Assembly: GCF_002744715.1 (NCBI RefSeq)
Contig: NZ_KZ319369.1
Coordinates: 1-64,000, forward strand
Length of the DNA stretch: 64,000 nucleotides
Reading direction: 5' to 3'
Source: Marinobacter profundi
GTDB taxonomy: Bacteria > Pseudomonadota > Gammaproteobacteria > Pseudomonadales > Oleiphilaceae
In this document: positions 7,586 to 16,251 of the stretch, one piece after another
Layout: each line of letters starts with the position of its first letter
How positions within the stretch are numbered: the stretch's first letter is position 1
Notes under the pieces: model-generated
What the model saw: only the letters and a program-made list of their open reading frames with translations
What the model was told of the DNA's origin: nothing
The model's database searches: none
Made by a program: the position numbers and the translations under genes

Positions 7586-9406
7586 ATGATGCGGAACTTC
7601 TTCGCCAGAACCCGCGCCGGCATCACCGGCGCAGCCTTCGGGGTCGCCGTGCTGGCGGCCACGCCGGCGGCTGCGGTGACCGCGGTGCAGGATCTCAAGT
7701 ACGGCGCCATCCTGTTCGAGTTCTACCAGCAGAATTATTTCGAGGCGCTGGTGGAATATGCCTGGGCAGAGGATCAGGGCGGTATTGTCAATCACGGCAC
7801 CTATCCGGAACTGCTGAAGGGTGGCGTCAGCCTGTCCTACGGTCTGGATGCCCAGGCTGAAGACATCTTCACCCGGGTGGCGGAAGGTAACGTGTCCGAA
7901 GAGGCCCGCAATCGCGCCTGGTTCTACCTGGGCAAGATGCAGTATCTGCGGGGCGATGCAGTCCGGGCAGCCCGCAACCTGGCAAACGTTCGTGGCGCGC
8001 TGCCGGAGGACGTGGATGCGGAATACCGTTACCTGGCCGCACTGGTCAACGTGAAGCTGGGTTATTACGAAGCCGGCCAGGCGGTGGCCGACAGCTTCGA
8101 TGATGACAGCCCGTTCGCACCTTATTTCTACTTCAACCTCGGTATTGCCTTTGGTGGCCAGCAGCAGCCGGACCGCGCCATTGCTGCGCTGGAGCGCGCG
8201 GTGTCCTTCGAGGACGAGAACGCGGAACTCCGCCGCCTGGCTGACCGGGCCCGCATGGCGTTGTCCTACCTCTATGCCGGTCGGGAGGATATGGCGAACT
8301 CCCGGCTCCAGCTGTCCCGGGTGCGTACCTCCGGTGCCTATTCCAACCGCGGCCTGCTGGGCGCCAGCTGGCTGGCGGTGAACGAGGGTGCTTTCCGTGA
8401 TGCCCTCGGCCCGCTCGATACCCTGGCGACCCGTTCCATAGCCTTGCCGGAAGTCCAGGAAGCCCTGTTGCTGCGACCCCATGTTTATGAGCAGCTGGGG
8501 CTGAATGGTCGTGCCGCCCAGGGCTTTATCGATGCCGACGGCAAGTTCCGTGAAGCGCTGAAATGGCTGGCCACCGCCCGCGATTCTCTGCAGGGTGCGG
8601 ACATCATGGAGCTGTTTGTCCAGAACCTGGACCAGGTGCTCGGCGAGAGCGACTGGTTCGGTCGCGCGCCGTCGGTGTCGGTCAACCATCTGTCGCCGTT
8701 CCTGGTGGAGCTGATGTCGGATCACAGCTTCCAGTCGGTCCTCAAGGACCTGCGGGACCTCTACGCCATCCGCAATAACCTGGAGGGCTGGAAGGCTCGC
8801 CAGGACGATTTTGACGTCATCCTGGCGGCGCGTACCGGCAGCCTGGATGGCGAAAGCCACAGCCAGAGTCTGTCCCGCCTGGGTCGCCAGGTCGACGAGG
8901 CCCGCCAGCGGCACGCAGCGCTGACCGCCCGGGCGGCACGGCTGTCAGGGGATGACCGGCAGCAGTTGCAGTGGCTGCTCGACGAGCTGGCGTTCGATAT
9001 CCGTCGTGGTGAAGGCATGCTGGAGAGCCTGCGGGGTAGCGGCCAGTCCCTTGGCAGTGCCCGCTTTGAGGCCGACGTGGTGCGGATGATGGCGGCAGTG
9101 GATGACAACGTCGCCCGTACCGATGCCCTGATTGCCCACCTCGAGGATGTCATGCTCACCCTGGTGTCCACCGAGCTGGATATCCATGAGCAGCGCCTCA
9201 AGCACTACCAGGTCGAGGCCCAGCTTGCCAAGGTGCGGATCCTTGACCGTTCCCTGCTGGAGCTGGATGGCTCTGAGGTTAACCCCGACGCTAACTCTGA
9301 ATTTAACCCCGAAGCCGCCCCCGCGAAGGCGCCGGCGGCAGAAGCCGTAACTTCGGCTAACCACGGCGATGACGCCGCGAAAGGAGAGGGTGACCATGCG
9401 ATATAG
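7586..9406 (+). CDS. Periplasmic tetratricopeptide-repeat protein
   Basis: A 606-residue protein with a signal peptide (residues 1-30, ending in ATPAAA) followed by helical repeats. Degenerate TPR units are visible at about residues 45-260 (for example YLAALVNVKLGYYEAGQAV and YFNLGIAFGGQQQPDRAIAAL). Residues about 430-560 are long charged helices, probably coiled coil, and the tail is low-complexity Ala/Pro/Glu. Two adjacent ATGs (7586 and 7589) follow GTGAGG; 7589 has the better spacing, but the difference is one residue. It overlaps the next gene by 11 nt. TPR arrays of this type act as periplasmic scaffolds in Glt-like machines. The specific role is inferred from context. Confidence 0.78.
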   Translation: MMRNFFARTRAGITGAAFGVAVLAATPAAAVTAVQDLKYGAILFEFYQQNYFEALVEYAWAEDQGGIVNHGTYPELLKGGVSLSYGLDAQAEDIFTRVAEGNVSEEARNRAWFYLGKMQYLRGDAVRAARNLANVRGALPEDVDAEYRYLAALVNVKLGYYEAGQAVADSFDDDSPFAPYFYFNLGIAFGGQQQPDRAIAALERAVSFEDENAELRRLADRARMALSYLYAGREDMANSRLQLSRVRTSGAYSNRGLLGASWLAVNEGAFRDALGPLDTLATRSIALPEVQEALLLRPHVYEQLGLNGRAAQGFIDADGKFREALKWLATARDSLQGADIMELFVQNLDQVLGESDWFGRAPSVSVNHLSPFLVELMSDHSFQSVLKDLRDLYAIRNNLEGWKARQDDFDVILAARTGSLDGESHSQSLSRLGRQVDEARQRHAALTARAARLSGDDRQQLQWLLDELAFDIRRGEGMLESLRGSGQSLGSARFEADVVRMMAAVDDNVARTDALIAHLEDVMLTLVSTELDIHEQRLKHYQVEAQLAKVRILDRSLLELDGSEVNPDANSEFNPEAAPAKAPAAEAVTSANHGDDAAKGEGDHAI

Positions 9407-12242
9407 TGTCGTCATGCTGGCCCTGGTGATCGGGGGCTGTGGCACCTTTGACGGTGGCAAGACCATCGGGCGCCTGCAGGAACGCAACCAGGAGCTGACC
9501 GATATTCCGCTGCCGCGGGTGATGCATGCAGACGTGCGGGAAGAATACCGCGAGCTGCTGAAGACCATCGAGGACCGCAAGCTCCAGGAGCAGATTGAGC
9601 GCCGGATTGCCAGTGTTTATATGCTGGAAGGTGACTACAACCAGTTGCGAGGCGTACTGCCCGGTGCCAACGGCTATTTCCCGGATGCCATTACCGCCTA
9701 CCACGACCTGCTGGAGAAGTACCCGGCTTCTGCCGAGAACGCCGAGGCCATGTACCAGCTGTCGAAGGCCTACGATCTGGATGGCCGCGACCAGGAAGCC
9801 AAGGCCATTCTGGAGCGCTTCATCGAAGATCACCCCGAGTCCGGTCGCCTCGCCGAGGTCTATTTCCGCAAGGGTGATATCCACTTCCGTCACGAGGAGT
9901 ACGAAGAGGCCGAGCAGGCGTACCGCTCGGTGGTTCGTATTGGCAAGGAATCCACCTTCCTCAACAACTCCTGGTACCTGCTGGGCTGGTCCCAGTACAA
10001 GCTGGCGGATTACGACAACAGCCTGATGTCCTTCTCCCAGGTGCTTGACCGGCTGGTGCCGGAGGACGGCAAGGTGGAGAAGCTCGACAACGTCAACCGC
10101 TCCCTGGTCGATGACACCATGCGCATCATGAGTGTCGGCCTGGCCTACGCCGGCGGTGCCAGCAAGATTGACAGCATGTTTGCCAACCGGCCGGAGAGTG
10201 CCAAATACACCTGGATCCTCTACTCCAGCCTGGGCAAGCATTACCTGGAAAAGGAACGCTACGAGGATTCCGCGTCGTCGTTCCGCGCGTTCGTGGTGCA
10301 GAACCCGGACTCCGACCGGGCACCGGAAATGCACGCCGAGATGATCCGTGCCTATGTCGACGGCGAGTTCTCCCAGCAGGTACTGCCGGAGAAGGAAAGC
10401 TACGTCCGCAACTACGGCGTGGCGTCCGAGTTCTGGCGCACCAAGCCGGCGGACATCAAGGCCAAGGTCATCCCCAACCTCAAGGTCTACATCGACGAGC
10501 TGGCCCGCCATTACCACGCCACCGGCCAGCGGCTGAAGCGTGAACTCGCCGAGGGAACGGTGAAAGCCGCGGCCCAGGTGGCGATGGCCAGCGAACAACG
10601 CACCAGCTTCCTAAAGGCGGCCGGGTTCTACGGTGAGTTCGAACAGACCTTCCCGGACGATCCGAAAGTGCCGGAAATGGTCTACATGCGTGCGGAAGCG
10701 GCGTTTGACGGTGGCGATTACCCCGCCGCCATCGCCGGCTACGAACGCAGTGCCTATGAGTTCCGTCACCCGAAGTACGGTCCTGATGCCGGTTATGCCG
10801 CCATCATCGCCTACCAGAAAGAAGTCGAGCGGATGATTGCCGCCGGCGGTGACGGCAGCGCCGAACTGGTGGCCTGGCGCAGCAAGGGGGTCGACAGCCA
10901 GCTGCGGTTTGTCCAGGAATACCGTGACGACGAACGCTCCGGCGCCGTGCTGGCCAAGACGTCCGAAGAGCTGTTCGCCCTTGGCCGTTACGAGAAGGCC
11001 CTGGAAGTGGCGACCGGTATCGTCAGCCGCGACGGCAAGGTGGATCCGGAGCTGAACCGCACCGCCTGGGGCGTGATTGCCCACAGCCAGTACGAACTGG
11101 GCGATTTTGCGGCCGCCGAAGAAGGCTACCGCAACCAGCTCCGTTACGTTGCTGCTGGCAGCAAGGAGCATAAGGACGTGACCGAGCGGATGGCTGTCAC
11201 CATTTACAAACAGGGCGAGCAGGCGCTGGCGGCCAAGGACCTCAAGGGTGCGGTGGACCAGTTCCTGCGCATCAAGGCGGTGGCACCGGCAACCGATGTG
11301 CGGGTAATTGCCCAGTTTGATGCGGCAACCCATCTGATGACCCTGGAGGACTGGGACCGTGCGCTCACTGAAATGAACGAGCTGCGCCGGTTGTTCCCCA
11401 ACCACAAGCTGGCGGCCGACCTGTCCCAGAAGATTGCCTGGGCCTACGAGCAGGACGAACAGTGGCTGCGGGCTGCCCGCGAGTATGAGGACATCTACCG
11501 CAGCCACGGCAAGGCCGAGGTGCGCCGCGACGCCCTGTTCCTGTCTGCGGAGCTGTATGAGAAGGCCGGTGAGGACCAGCAGGCTCTGGAGTACTTCAAG
11601 AAGTGGGCCTTCGACTACGAAGAACCCTACGACACCCGCATGGAAGCCCGTTACCACGTCGCCTACCTGTACAAGCAGATGGACGATCTCAACCGGCATC
11701 TGTACTGGCTGCGCCGGGTGATCGATGGCCACAACAAGGCACCGTCCAACTGGCAGAGCGACCGTTCTGCCTGGCTGGCGGCCTGGGCCAACAATGAATA
11801 CGGCGACTACTGGCGCATCGAATTTGACCGGGTGAAGCTCCGTCATCCGCTGAACGCCAGTATTCCGCGCAAGAACGAAAAGCTGAAGAACGCCCTCGAT
11901 CGGTACCAGCAGGCGGCCGAATACCAGGTGCTCGACCAGACCACCCGGGCGTCATTCAATATTGCCGACCTTTATGGCCAGTTCGCGCGGGAGCTGATGG
12001 ATGCGCCGCGCCCTGCCGGCCTGAGTTCGCTCGAGGCCATGCAATACGAACTGATTCTGGAGGAGCAGGCCATCCCGTTCGAGGAGCTGGCCATCGAGGT
12101 TCACCAGGCCAACATCGAGCGCTCCTGGAGTGGCATGTTCAACAGCTGGATCGGGAAGAGCTTTGCCGCCATGGCCAAGCTCAACCCGGCCCGATTTGAT
12201 AAACAGGAAGTACAGGTGGCTTATGGCGATGGTATCCGTTAA
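9396..12242 (+). CDS. Large TPR lipoprotein
   Basis: A 948-residue predicted lipoprotein. The lipobox VIGGC places the acylated Cys at residue 15, so the mature protein is anchored in the outer or inner membrane facing the periplasm. Most of the chain is TPR-like helix pairs, such as AMYQLSKAYDLDGRDQEAK and YLLGWSQYKLADYDNSLMSF, with many further units to about residue 800. A longer frame begins at 9369, but the ATG at 9396, after AAGGAGAGGG, gives the lipoprotein signal directly and overlaps the previous gene by 11 nt. It is comparable in build to the giant TPR components of the myxobacterial Glt system. The sorting signal after Cys is Gly-Thr, compatible with outer-membrane sorting. Confidence 0.8.
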   Translation: MRYSVVMLALVIGGCGTFDGGKTIGRLQERNQELTDIPLPRVMHADVREEYRELLKTIEDRKLQEQIERRIASVYMLEGDYNQLRGVLPGANGYFPDAITAYHDLLEKYPASAENAEAMYQLSKAYDLDGRDQEAKAILERFIEDHPESGRLAEVYFRKGDIHFRHEEYEEAEQAYRSVVRIGKESTFLNNSWYLLGWSQYKLADYDNSLMSFSQVLDRLVPEDGKVEKLDNVNRSLVDDTMRIMSVGLAYAGGASKIDSMFANRPESAKYTWILYSSLGKHYLEKERYEDSASSFRAFVVQNPDSDRAPEMHAEMIRAYVDGEFSQQVLPEKESYVRNYGVASEFWRTKPADIKAKVIPNLKVYIDELARHYHATGQRLKRELAEGTVKAAAQVAMASEQRTSFLKAAGFYGEFEQTFPDDPKVPEMVYMRAEAAFDGGDYPAAIAGYERSAYEFRHPKYGPDAGYAAIIAYQKEVERMIAAGGDGSAELVAWRSKGVDSQLRFVQEYRDDERSGAVLAKTSEELFALGRYEKALEVATGIVSRDGKVDPELNRTAWGVIAHSQYELGDFAAAEEGYRNQLRYVAAGSKEHKDVTERMAVTIYKQGEQALAAKDLKGAVDQFLRIKAVAPATDVRVIAQFDAATHLMTLEDWDRALTEMNELRRLFPNHKLAADLSQKIAWAYEQDEQWLRAAREYEDIYRSHGKAEVRRDALFLSAELYEKAGEDQQALEYFKKWAFDYEEPYDTRMEARYHVAYLYKQMDDLNRHLYWLRRVIDGHNKAPSNWQSDRSAWLAAWANNEYGDYWRIEFDRVKLRHPLNASIPRKNEKLKNALDRYQQAAEYQVLDQTTRASFNIADLYGQFARELMDAPRPAGLSSLEAMQYELILEEQAIPFEELAIEVHQANIERSWSGMFNSWIGKSFAAMAKLNPARFDKQEVQVAYGDGIR

Positions 12243-13101
12243 TTCCGTGCGCACCGCCGGAGTGCTGGCGGTTCTGCTGGTATCCGGTTGCGCAACTCTG
12301 ATGCCGCAGGGCACAGGCGAGACTGGCCAGACGACACAGACGCGCCCGGCAGAGCCGGCAGTGGTGGCCGCGGTTGTTCCCGTTACCGATACCTCGGCCA
12401 CCCTGCCCGTGCAGGAATATTCGGCGGACGGCAAGAAGGTCGCCTATGTGGCAGCGCCGAATCCCTACCTGGCGGCGCCTTCCGAGGTGCCGCCGGCAGC
12501 CGTGGCGGCATTCCGCACAGCCAGCCAGTTGATGGCCGATGAAAAGTACCGGGATGCCCGCAAGGCGTTCTGGGCGATGACCAATGACTATCCGACCTTG
12601 TCCGGTCCCTGGGTCAAGCTGGGCGAAATCGCCGACCTGCGGGAAGACCCGGAGCGGGCCGAGAAGGCATTCCGCAAGGCCCTCGAAATCAATCCCGAGA
12701 ACGTCAATGCCTATATGGCGCTGGCGCTCCACCAGCGTCGCAAAGGGGATTTTGCCGGCGCCCGGGAAACCTACCTGACAGCCCTGGGGCTGTGGAAGGA
12801 TTTCCCCGGCGCTCACCTTAATCTGGCGATTCTCTATGACCTATACCTGAACCAGCCGGAACAGGCACAGCCCCATTACGAAGCCTACGACTTCCTGACC
12901 GGAGGCAACGACCCGAAGGTTGGCAACTGGCTGATTGAAGTGCGTCGCCGCACCGGGATTGAAACCAGTTTTATCGATAACCCACCCCCCGCACCGGAAC
13001 CTGAACTGGCACCGGAGCAACCGGCGGCAGAGCAACCGGCGGCCGAAGAACCCGTAGCGGCAGAAGCCGGCACCAACAGCGGGCCCGCAGAGCAAGGCTA
13101 G
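12223..13101 (+). CDS. TPR lipoprotein with Pro/Ala/Glu-rich tail
   Basis: A 292-residue lipoprotein with lipobox LVSGC (Cys23). After a low-complexity linker, three or four TPR units occupy about residues 95-225, including WVKLGEIADLREDPERAEK and AYMALALHQRRKGDFAGA. The C-terminal 45 residues are Pro/Ala/Glu repeats (PEQPAAEQPAAEEP). The chosen ATG at 12223 lies 20 nt inside the upstream TPR lipoprotein gene and has AGGTGG close by; 12229 is a possible alternative. This arrangement points to coupled translation of the two TPR lipoproteins. Function is inferred from the operon only. Confidence 0.8.
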   Translation: MAMVSVNSVRTAGVLAVLLVSGCATLMPQGTGETGQTTQTRPAEPAVVAAVVPVTDTSATLPVQEYSADGKKVAYVAAPNPYLAAPSEVPPAAVAAFRTASQLMADEKYRDARKAFWAMTNDYPTLSGPWVKLGEIADLREDPERAEKAFRKALEINPENVNAYMALALHQRRKGDFAGARETYLTALGLWKDFPGAHLNLAILYDLYLNQPEQAQPHYEAYDFLTGGNDPKVGNWLIEVRRRTGIETSFIDNPPPAPEPELAPEQPAAEQPAAEEPVAAEAGTNSGPAEQG

Positions 13102-13110
13102 GAGAACACC

Positions 13111-13422
13111 ATGCGAACACACAGCATGCGACCGGCTTCCCCCCTGGTCGCGGTCACGGCTCTTTTGTCCCTGATGTTTGTCGGGGAGGCATTCGGCCAG
13201 GACAAGATCGACCTCGAAAGCACCTTTGTGGGGGATAAGGAGCAGCCGTCGGTGAGCTATTTCATTCCCTGGAAGCCACCCGAAGGCCCGGAAAAACTCT
13301 ACCGTTCCATCACCTCGGTATCCGGCAAGGTGTTTGAGGTGGTCGACCGGGATGTGCATTCAAGAACCATGCAGTTTTATGACGAACTTTCTCTGGAACA
13401 GCCCTCCGGGCCAACCAGATAA
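13111..13422 (+). CDS. Small exported protein of unknown function in the envelope-machine operon
   Basis: A 103-residue protein with an N-terminal signal peptide (about residues 1-29, ending GEAFGQ). The mature part of about 74 residues carries SYFIPWKPPEGP and a Glu/Asp-rich end, with no family I recognise. AGGAG six bases before the ATG at 13111 overlaps the stop codon of the TPR lipoprotein, so it is clearly in the operon. It sits immediately before the proton-channel genes. It could be a periplasmic accessory subunit; nothing in the sequence shows more. Confidence 0.7.
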   Translation: MRTHSMRPASPLVAVTALLSLMFVGEAFGQDKIDLESTFVGDKEQPSVSYFIPWKPPEGPEKLYRSITSVSGKVFEVVDRDVHSRTMQFYDELSLEQPSGPTR

Positions 13423-13498
13423 ACGCCCAGGCAATACGAAAACTGACGTAACCAGCAAATAACCAACCAGACAAGCAGCTAGCTGTGGAGTGATAACC

Positions 13499-14164
13499 AT
13501 GAACCTGTACTCGACAATTGTTTCTTTCTTCCAGGAAGGCGGTGCCTTTATGTTCCCGATCGCCCTGGTCCTGATGGTGGGCCTGGCCATTGCGGTTGAA
13601 CGCTGGCTGTTCCTCAAACGGGCCTACAGCGCCAACAAGGCCGCCTACAGCACACTGCTGCCGCTGGTTAACAGCAGCAAGTTCGACGAAGCAGAAAAGG
13701 TCGCGGAAAACAACGGTTCTGCAATTGGCCGGCTGATTGCGGTGGGTCTCGATACCATGCGCTCTTCGCCCCGTCGTGACGATATCCATGCCGCCATGCA
13801 GGAAGGTGTGATGGAAAGCATTCCCCGGCTTTCCAAGCGCACCAACTACCTGTCCATCCTGGCCAACGTGTCCACCCTGCTGGGACTGCTCGGTACCATC
13901 ATCGGTCTGATCGCGGCGTTTACCGCGGTTGCCAACGCCGACCCGGCTGACAAGGCCACCCTGCTGTCCCAGTCGATCTCCGTAGCCATGAACACCACCG
14001 CCTTCGGTCTGATTGCGGCGATTCCGCTGCTGCTGATCCACTCCCTGCTGCAGAACAAGACGCTGGAAATTGTCGAGAGTATCGAAATGGCCGGTGTGAA
14101 GTTCCTCAACTCCATCGTGCGCAGCAACCGTGGCTCCGTGGCCACCCGCGAGTCAGACGCCTGA
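13499..14164 (+). CDS. MotA/TolQ/ExbB-family proton channel
   Basis: A 221-residue inner-membrane protein forming the channel half of a proton-driven motor with ExbD/TolR partners. Three membrane segments are visible: about 14-34, 115-138 (TLLGLLGTIIGLIAAF) and 155-180 (ISVAMNTTAFGLIAAIPLLL), with the large cytoplasmic loop between the first two, as in TolQ and ExbB. Length matches the family. A GTG at 13490 is in frame, but it is itself part of the Shine-Dalgarno sequence (GGAG, 13487-13490) for the ATG at 13499, which I chose. Two ExbD genes follow. TolQ, ExbB and AglR are all possible relatives; the neighbours favour an AglR-type motor. Confidence 0.92.
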   Translation: MNLYSTIVSFFQEGGAFMFPIALVLMVGLAIAVERWLFLKRAYSANKAAYSTLLPLVNSSKFDEAEKVAENNGSAIGRLIAVGLDTMRSSPRRDDIHAAMQEGVMESIPRLSKRTNYLSILANVSTLLGLLGTIIGLIAAFTAVANADPADKATLLSQSISVAMNTTAFGLIAAIPLLLIHSLLQNKTLEIVESIEMAGVKFLNSIVRSNRGSVATRESDA

Positions 14165-14183
14165 TCAACAGTGGTGCAAAACT

Positions 14184-14714
14184 ATGTTTGCAAAACGAAG
14201 AGAGCCTGAAGAGTCCGACATCGATATCACTGCGTTCATGAACCTGATGATCGTGTTGGTGCCGGTGCTGCTGATGAGCATGGTGTTCAACCATATTTCC
14301 ATCCTGGAGCTCAATCTGCCGGACCTTACCGGTGCCCAGACCGCCAGCGCGGAAGAAAACCGCCAGCTGGAAGTGGTGGTGCGGGAGTCGGGGATCGAAG
14401 TCTATTACCCCAGTGGCCGGCTGGTAAAAGCCATCGACAACATCAAGTCAGAGGATGGCAGTGAAGACCGCCACGATTTCCAGACCCTGTCCAAAGTGCT
14501 GCAGGAAATCAAGCGCCAGCTGGCGGCCAAGAACATTGCCAAGCGCGATGCGCTGCTGCTGTCCGAGGCGGGCGTCACCTACCAGTCCCTGGTGAGCACC
14601 ATGGATACGCTGCGGGCAGCCAAGACGGTGGTGGTGGCCGAGGCAGTGGATGTTGAGCTGTTCCCGGAGATTTCCCTGGGTGATGCACCCAAGAAGAAGG
14701 GGGCCAAATCATGA
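14184..14714 (+). CDS. ExbD/TolR-family protein with Asn in place of the channel Asp
   Basis: A 176-residue inner-membrane protein: short cytoplasmic N-terminus, one membrane helix (about 20-38, MNLMIVLVPVLLMSMV), and a periplasmic domain to the end. In ExbD and TolR the helix carries one essential Asp that moves protons; aligning DITAFMNLMIVL with the usual pattern puts Asn20 at that place. The true start is taken as ATG 14184 because a longer frame from 14130 overlaps the channel gene without a ribosome site. It overlaps the second ExbD gene by four bases (ATGA). It may be a structural subunit of a hetero-dimeric stator, as in motors with two unlike TolR proteins. Confidence 0.88.
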   Translation: MFAKRREPEESDIDITAFMNLMIVLVPVLLMSMVFNHISILELNLPDLTGAQTASAEENRQLEVVVRESGIEVYYPSGRLVKAIDNIKSEDGSEDRHDFQTLSKVLQEIKRQLAAKNIAKRDALLLSEAGVTYQSLVSTMDTLRAAKTVVVAEAVDVELFPEISLGDAPKKKGAKS

Positions 14715-15214
14715 GCGGGAAAATTACCTCGTTCGGCCTGCAGACCAGCCGCCATCAGTTCATGAAGCCGGCCAAGCTGAACCTGGTGTCGCTGATGGAC
14801 ATCTTCACCATCCTGGTGTTCTTCCTGCTGCTGAACTCCGGCACTAACGAAATCCTGCGGGTCAACGACATTACCCTGCCGGATTCCACTGCCCAGGAAC
14901 AGCCCAGGGAAACCACGGTGGTGATGATTACCGATGAAGAAATCCTGGTGGATGGCCGGCCGGTGGCGGCGATGGTGGATGTGGTCAACAGCAACGGCCT
15001 GATCGACGGGCTGATGGCGGAGCTGAAGTTCCAGGCCTCCAAGCGCACCGAGTTGACCGAAGAAGAGAAGCAACTCGGTCGCCAGGTGACCATCCTCGGT
15101 GACCAGGAAATTCCATACGAGATCCTCAAGCGGGTCATGCTGACCTGCGCGAAAGCGAACTATCGCGATCTCTCCATGGCCGTTTCACGGGTTTCCGGAA
15201 GCAGCGGCGCCTAA
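14711..15214 (+). CDS. ExbD/TolR-family protein with conserved channel Asp
   Basis: A 167-residue ExbD/TolR protein. The membrane helix at about residues 29-44 (MDIFTILVFFLLL) carries Asp30 at the proton-binding position, preceded by KLNLVSL, which aligns well with TolR. The periplasmic domain ends with a TolR-like fold segment (IPYEILKRVMLTCAKANYRDLSMAV). It starts with an ATG that overlaps the stop of the first ExbD gene, so equal expression is likely. The pair (one Asn, one Asp) would leave one protonatable site per heterodimer. Confidence 0.9.
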   Translation: MSGKITSFGLQTSRHQFMKPAKLNLVSLMDIFTILVFFLLLNSGTNEILRVNDITLPDSTAQEQPRETTVVMITDEEILVDGRPVAAMVDVVNSNGLIDGLMAELKFQASKRTELTEEEKQLGRQVTILGDQEIPYEILKRVMLTCAKANYRDLSMAVSRVSGSSGA

Positions 15215-15229
15215 GCCCGGGGGATATCG

Positions 15230-16177
15230 ATGACGACACTGACAACTACACCCTATGAGTTTGCCATGCCGTGGGAGGCCAGTGGTGAAGAGGACAGTCG
15301 CTTCAAGCGCATCCTCAAGCGCCTGTTGCTGCTGTTCCTCCTGCTGGCCCTGGTGTTTCCGTGGCTGCCGCTGCCGGAGATCGACCGGGAGGAGAAGGAG
15401 CGGATTCCGCCCAGTCTCGCCAAGGTGCTGATCGAGCAGCGCACGGTGGCCCCGCCACCGCCGCCGCCCCCCGAGCCGGTGGCCCAGGAAAAGACCGAGC
15501 AGCCCAAGCCGGAAGCCACCCCCAAGCCGGCTCCGAAGAAGGAAGTGCAGGCGGCGCGGGAGAAGGTTTCCAAGATGGGCGTCGCGGCGTTCTCCAATGA
15601 GCTGTCCTCGCTGCGCAGCTCACTGGACGTAGCGAAGCTGCAGGCCCGTAACACCAACGTCACCACCGGCGCCGCGGCCAAGGCCGCCCGCAATGTGCTG
15701 GGTGCCACCTCGGCCACCAAGACCAGTGGTGGGGTGAACAGCTCGGTGATGAACAGCACCGGAACCGGCACCCAGCTGGCCAGCCATTCGGCTACTGCGG
15801 TGGACAGCCCGATCGGTGGCGGCACCGGAGGTGTCGGTGGCGGCGGCAGTGGCAGCGGTGGTGGGAAGAAGGGCTCCACCGTGGACGGCGGCCGCGACAT
15901 GGAGTCCATCCGCCGGGTGTTCGAGCAGCACAAGGGCGCGATCTACGCCTTGTATAACCGGGCCCTGCGGAGCGATCCCAGCCTGAAAGGCAAGTTTGTG
16001 TTCCACATCGTGATCCAGCCGGACGGCAGTATCTCCAGCATCAAGCTGGTGGACAGCCAGCTGGGTGACCAGATGCTGGAAATGAAACTGCTGGCACGGA
16101 TTCAGATGATCTCCTTCGGACCGGAGGACGTCGCTGCCACACCGGTGAATTACAAGTTTGATTTCATGCCTGGCTGA
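15230..16177 (+). CDS. TonB-like energy transducer with AgmX/PglI-type C-terminal domain
   Basis: A 315-residue protein with TonB-like layout: cytoplasmic N-terminus, one membrane helix at about 28-47, a Pro-rich spacer (polyproline then PKPEATPKPAPKK at about 75-106), a helical part, a Gly/Ser-rich hinge (about 195-215), and a C-terminal domain (about 222-315). That domain contains VFEQHKGAIYALYNRALR and IQPDGSISSIKLVDS, a pattern I recognise from AgmX/PglI tails of myxobacterial gliding proteins and from related TonB-like proteins. It follows the ExbB-ExbD-ExbD trio and would couple their motor to periplasmic or outer-membrane parts. Partner identity is inferred. Confidence 0.82.
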   Translation: MTTLTTTPYEFAMPWEASGEEDSRFKRILKRLLLLFLLLALVFPWLPLPEIDREEKERIPPSLAKVLIEQRTVAPPPPPPPEPVAQEKTEQPKPEATPKPAPKKEVQAAREKVSKMGVAAFSNELSSLRSSLDVAKLQARNTNVTTGAAAKAARNVLGATSATKTSGGVNSSVMNSTGTGTQLASHSATAVDSPIGGGTGGVGGGGSGSGGGKKGSTVDGGRDMESIRRVFEQHKGAIYALYNRALRSDPSLKGKFVFHIVIQPDGSISSIKLVDSQLGDQMLEMKLLARIQMISFGPEDVAATPVNYKFDFMPG

Positions 16178-16188
16178 CAGGCGACTGG

Positions 16189-16210
16189 TGCCCCGGTTTG
16201 AACCGGGGCA
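16189..16210 (+). other. Intercistronic hairpin
   Basis: A perfect 10-bp inverted repeat (TGCCCCGGTT at 16189-16198 and AACCGGGGCA at 16201-16210) in the 74-bp gap between the TonB-like gene and the di-heme lipoprotein gene. There is no T run, so it is more likely an RNA-stability or processing element than a terminator. Confidence 0.7.
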
Positions 16211-16251
16211 CCGCCAAGGTTTCTGTGGTTCAGGAGCTGGAGAGGAAAGTC

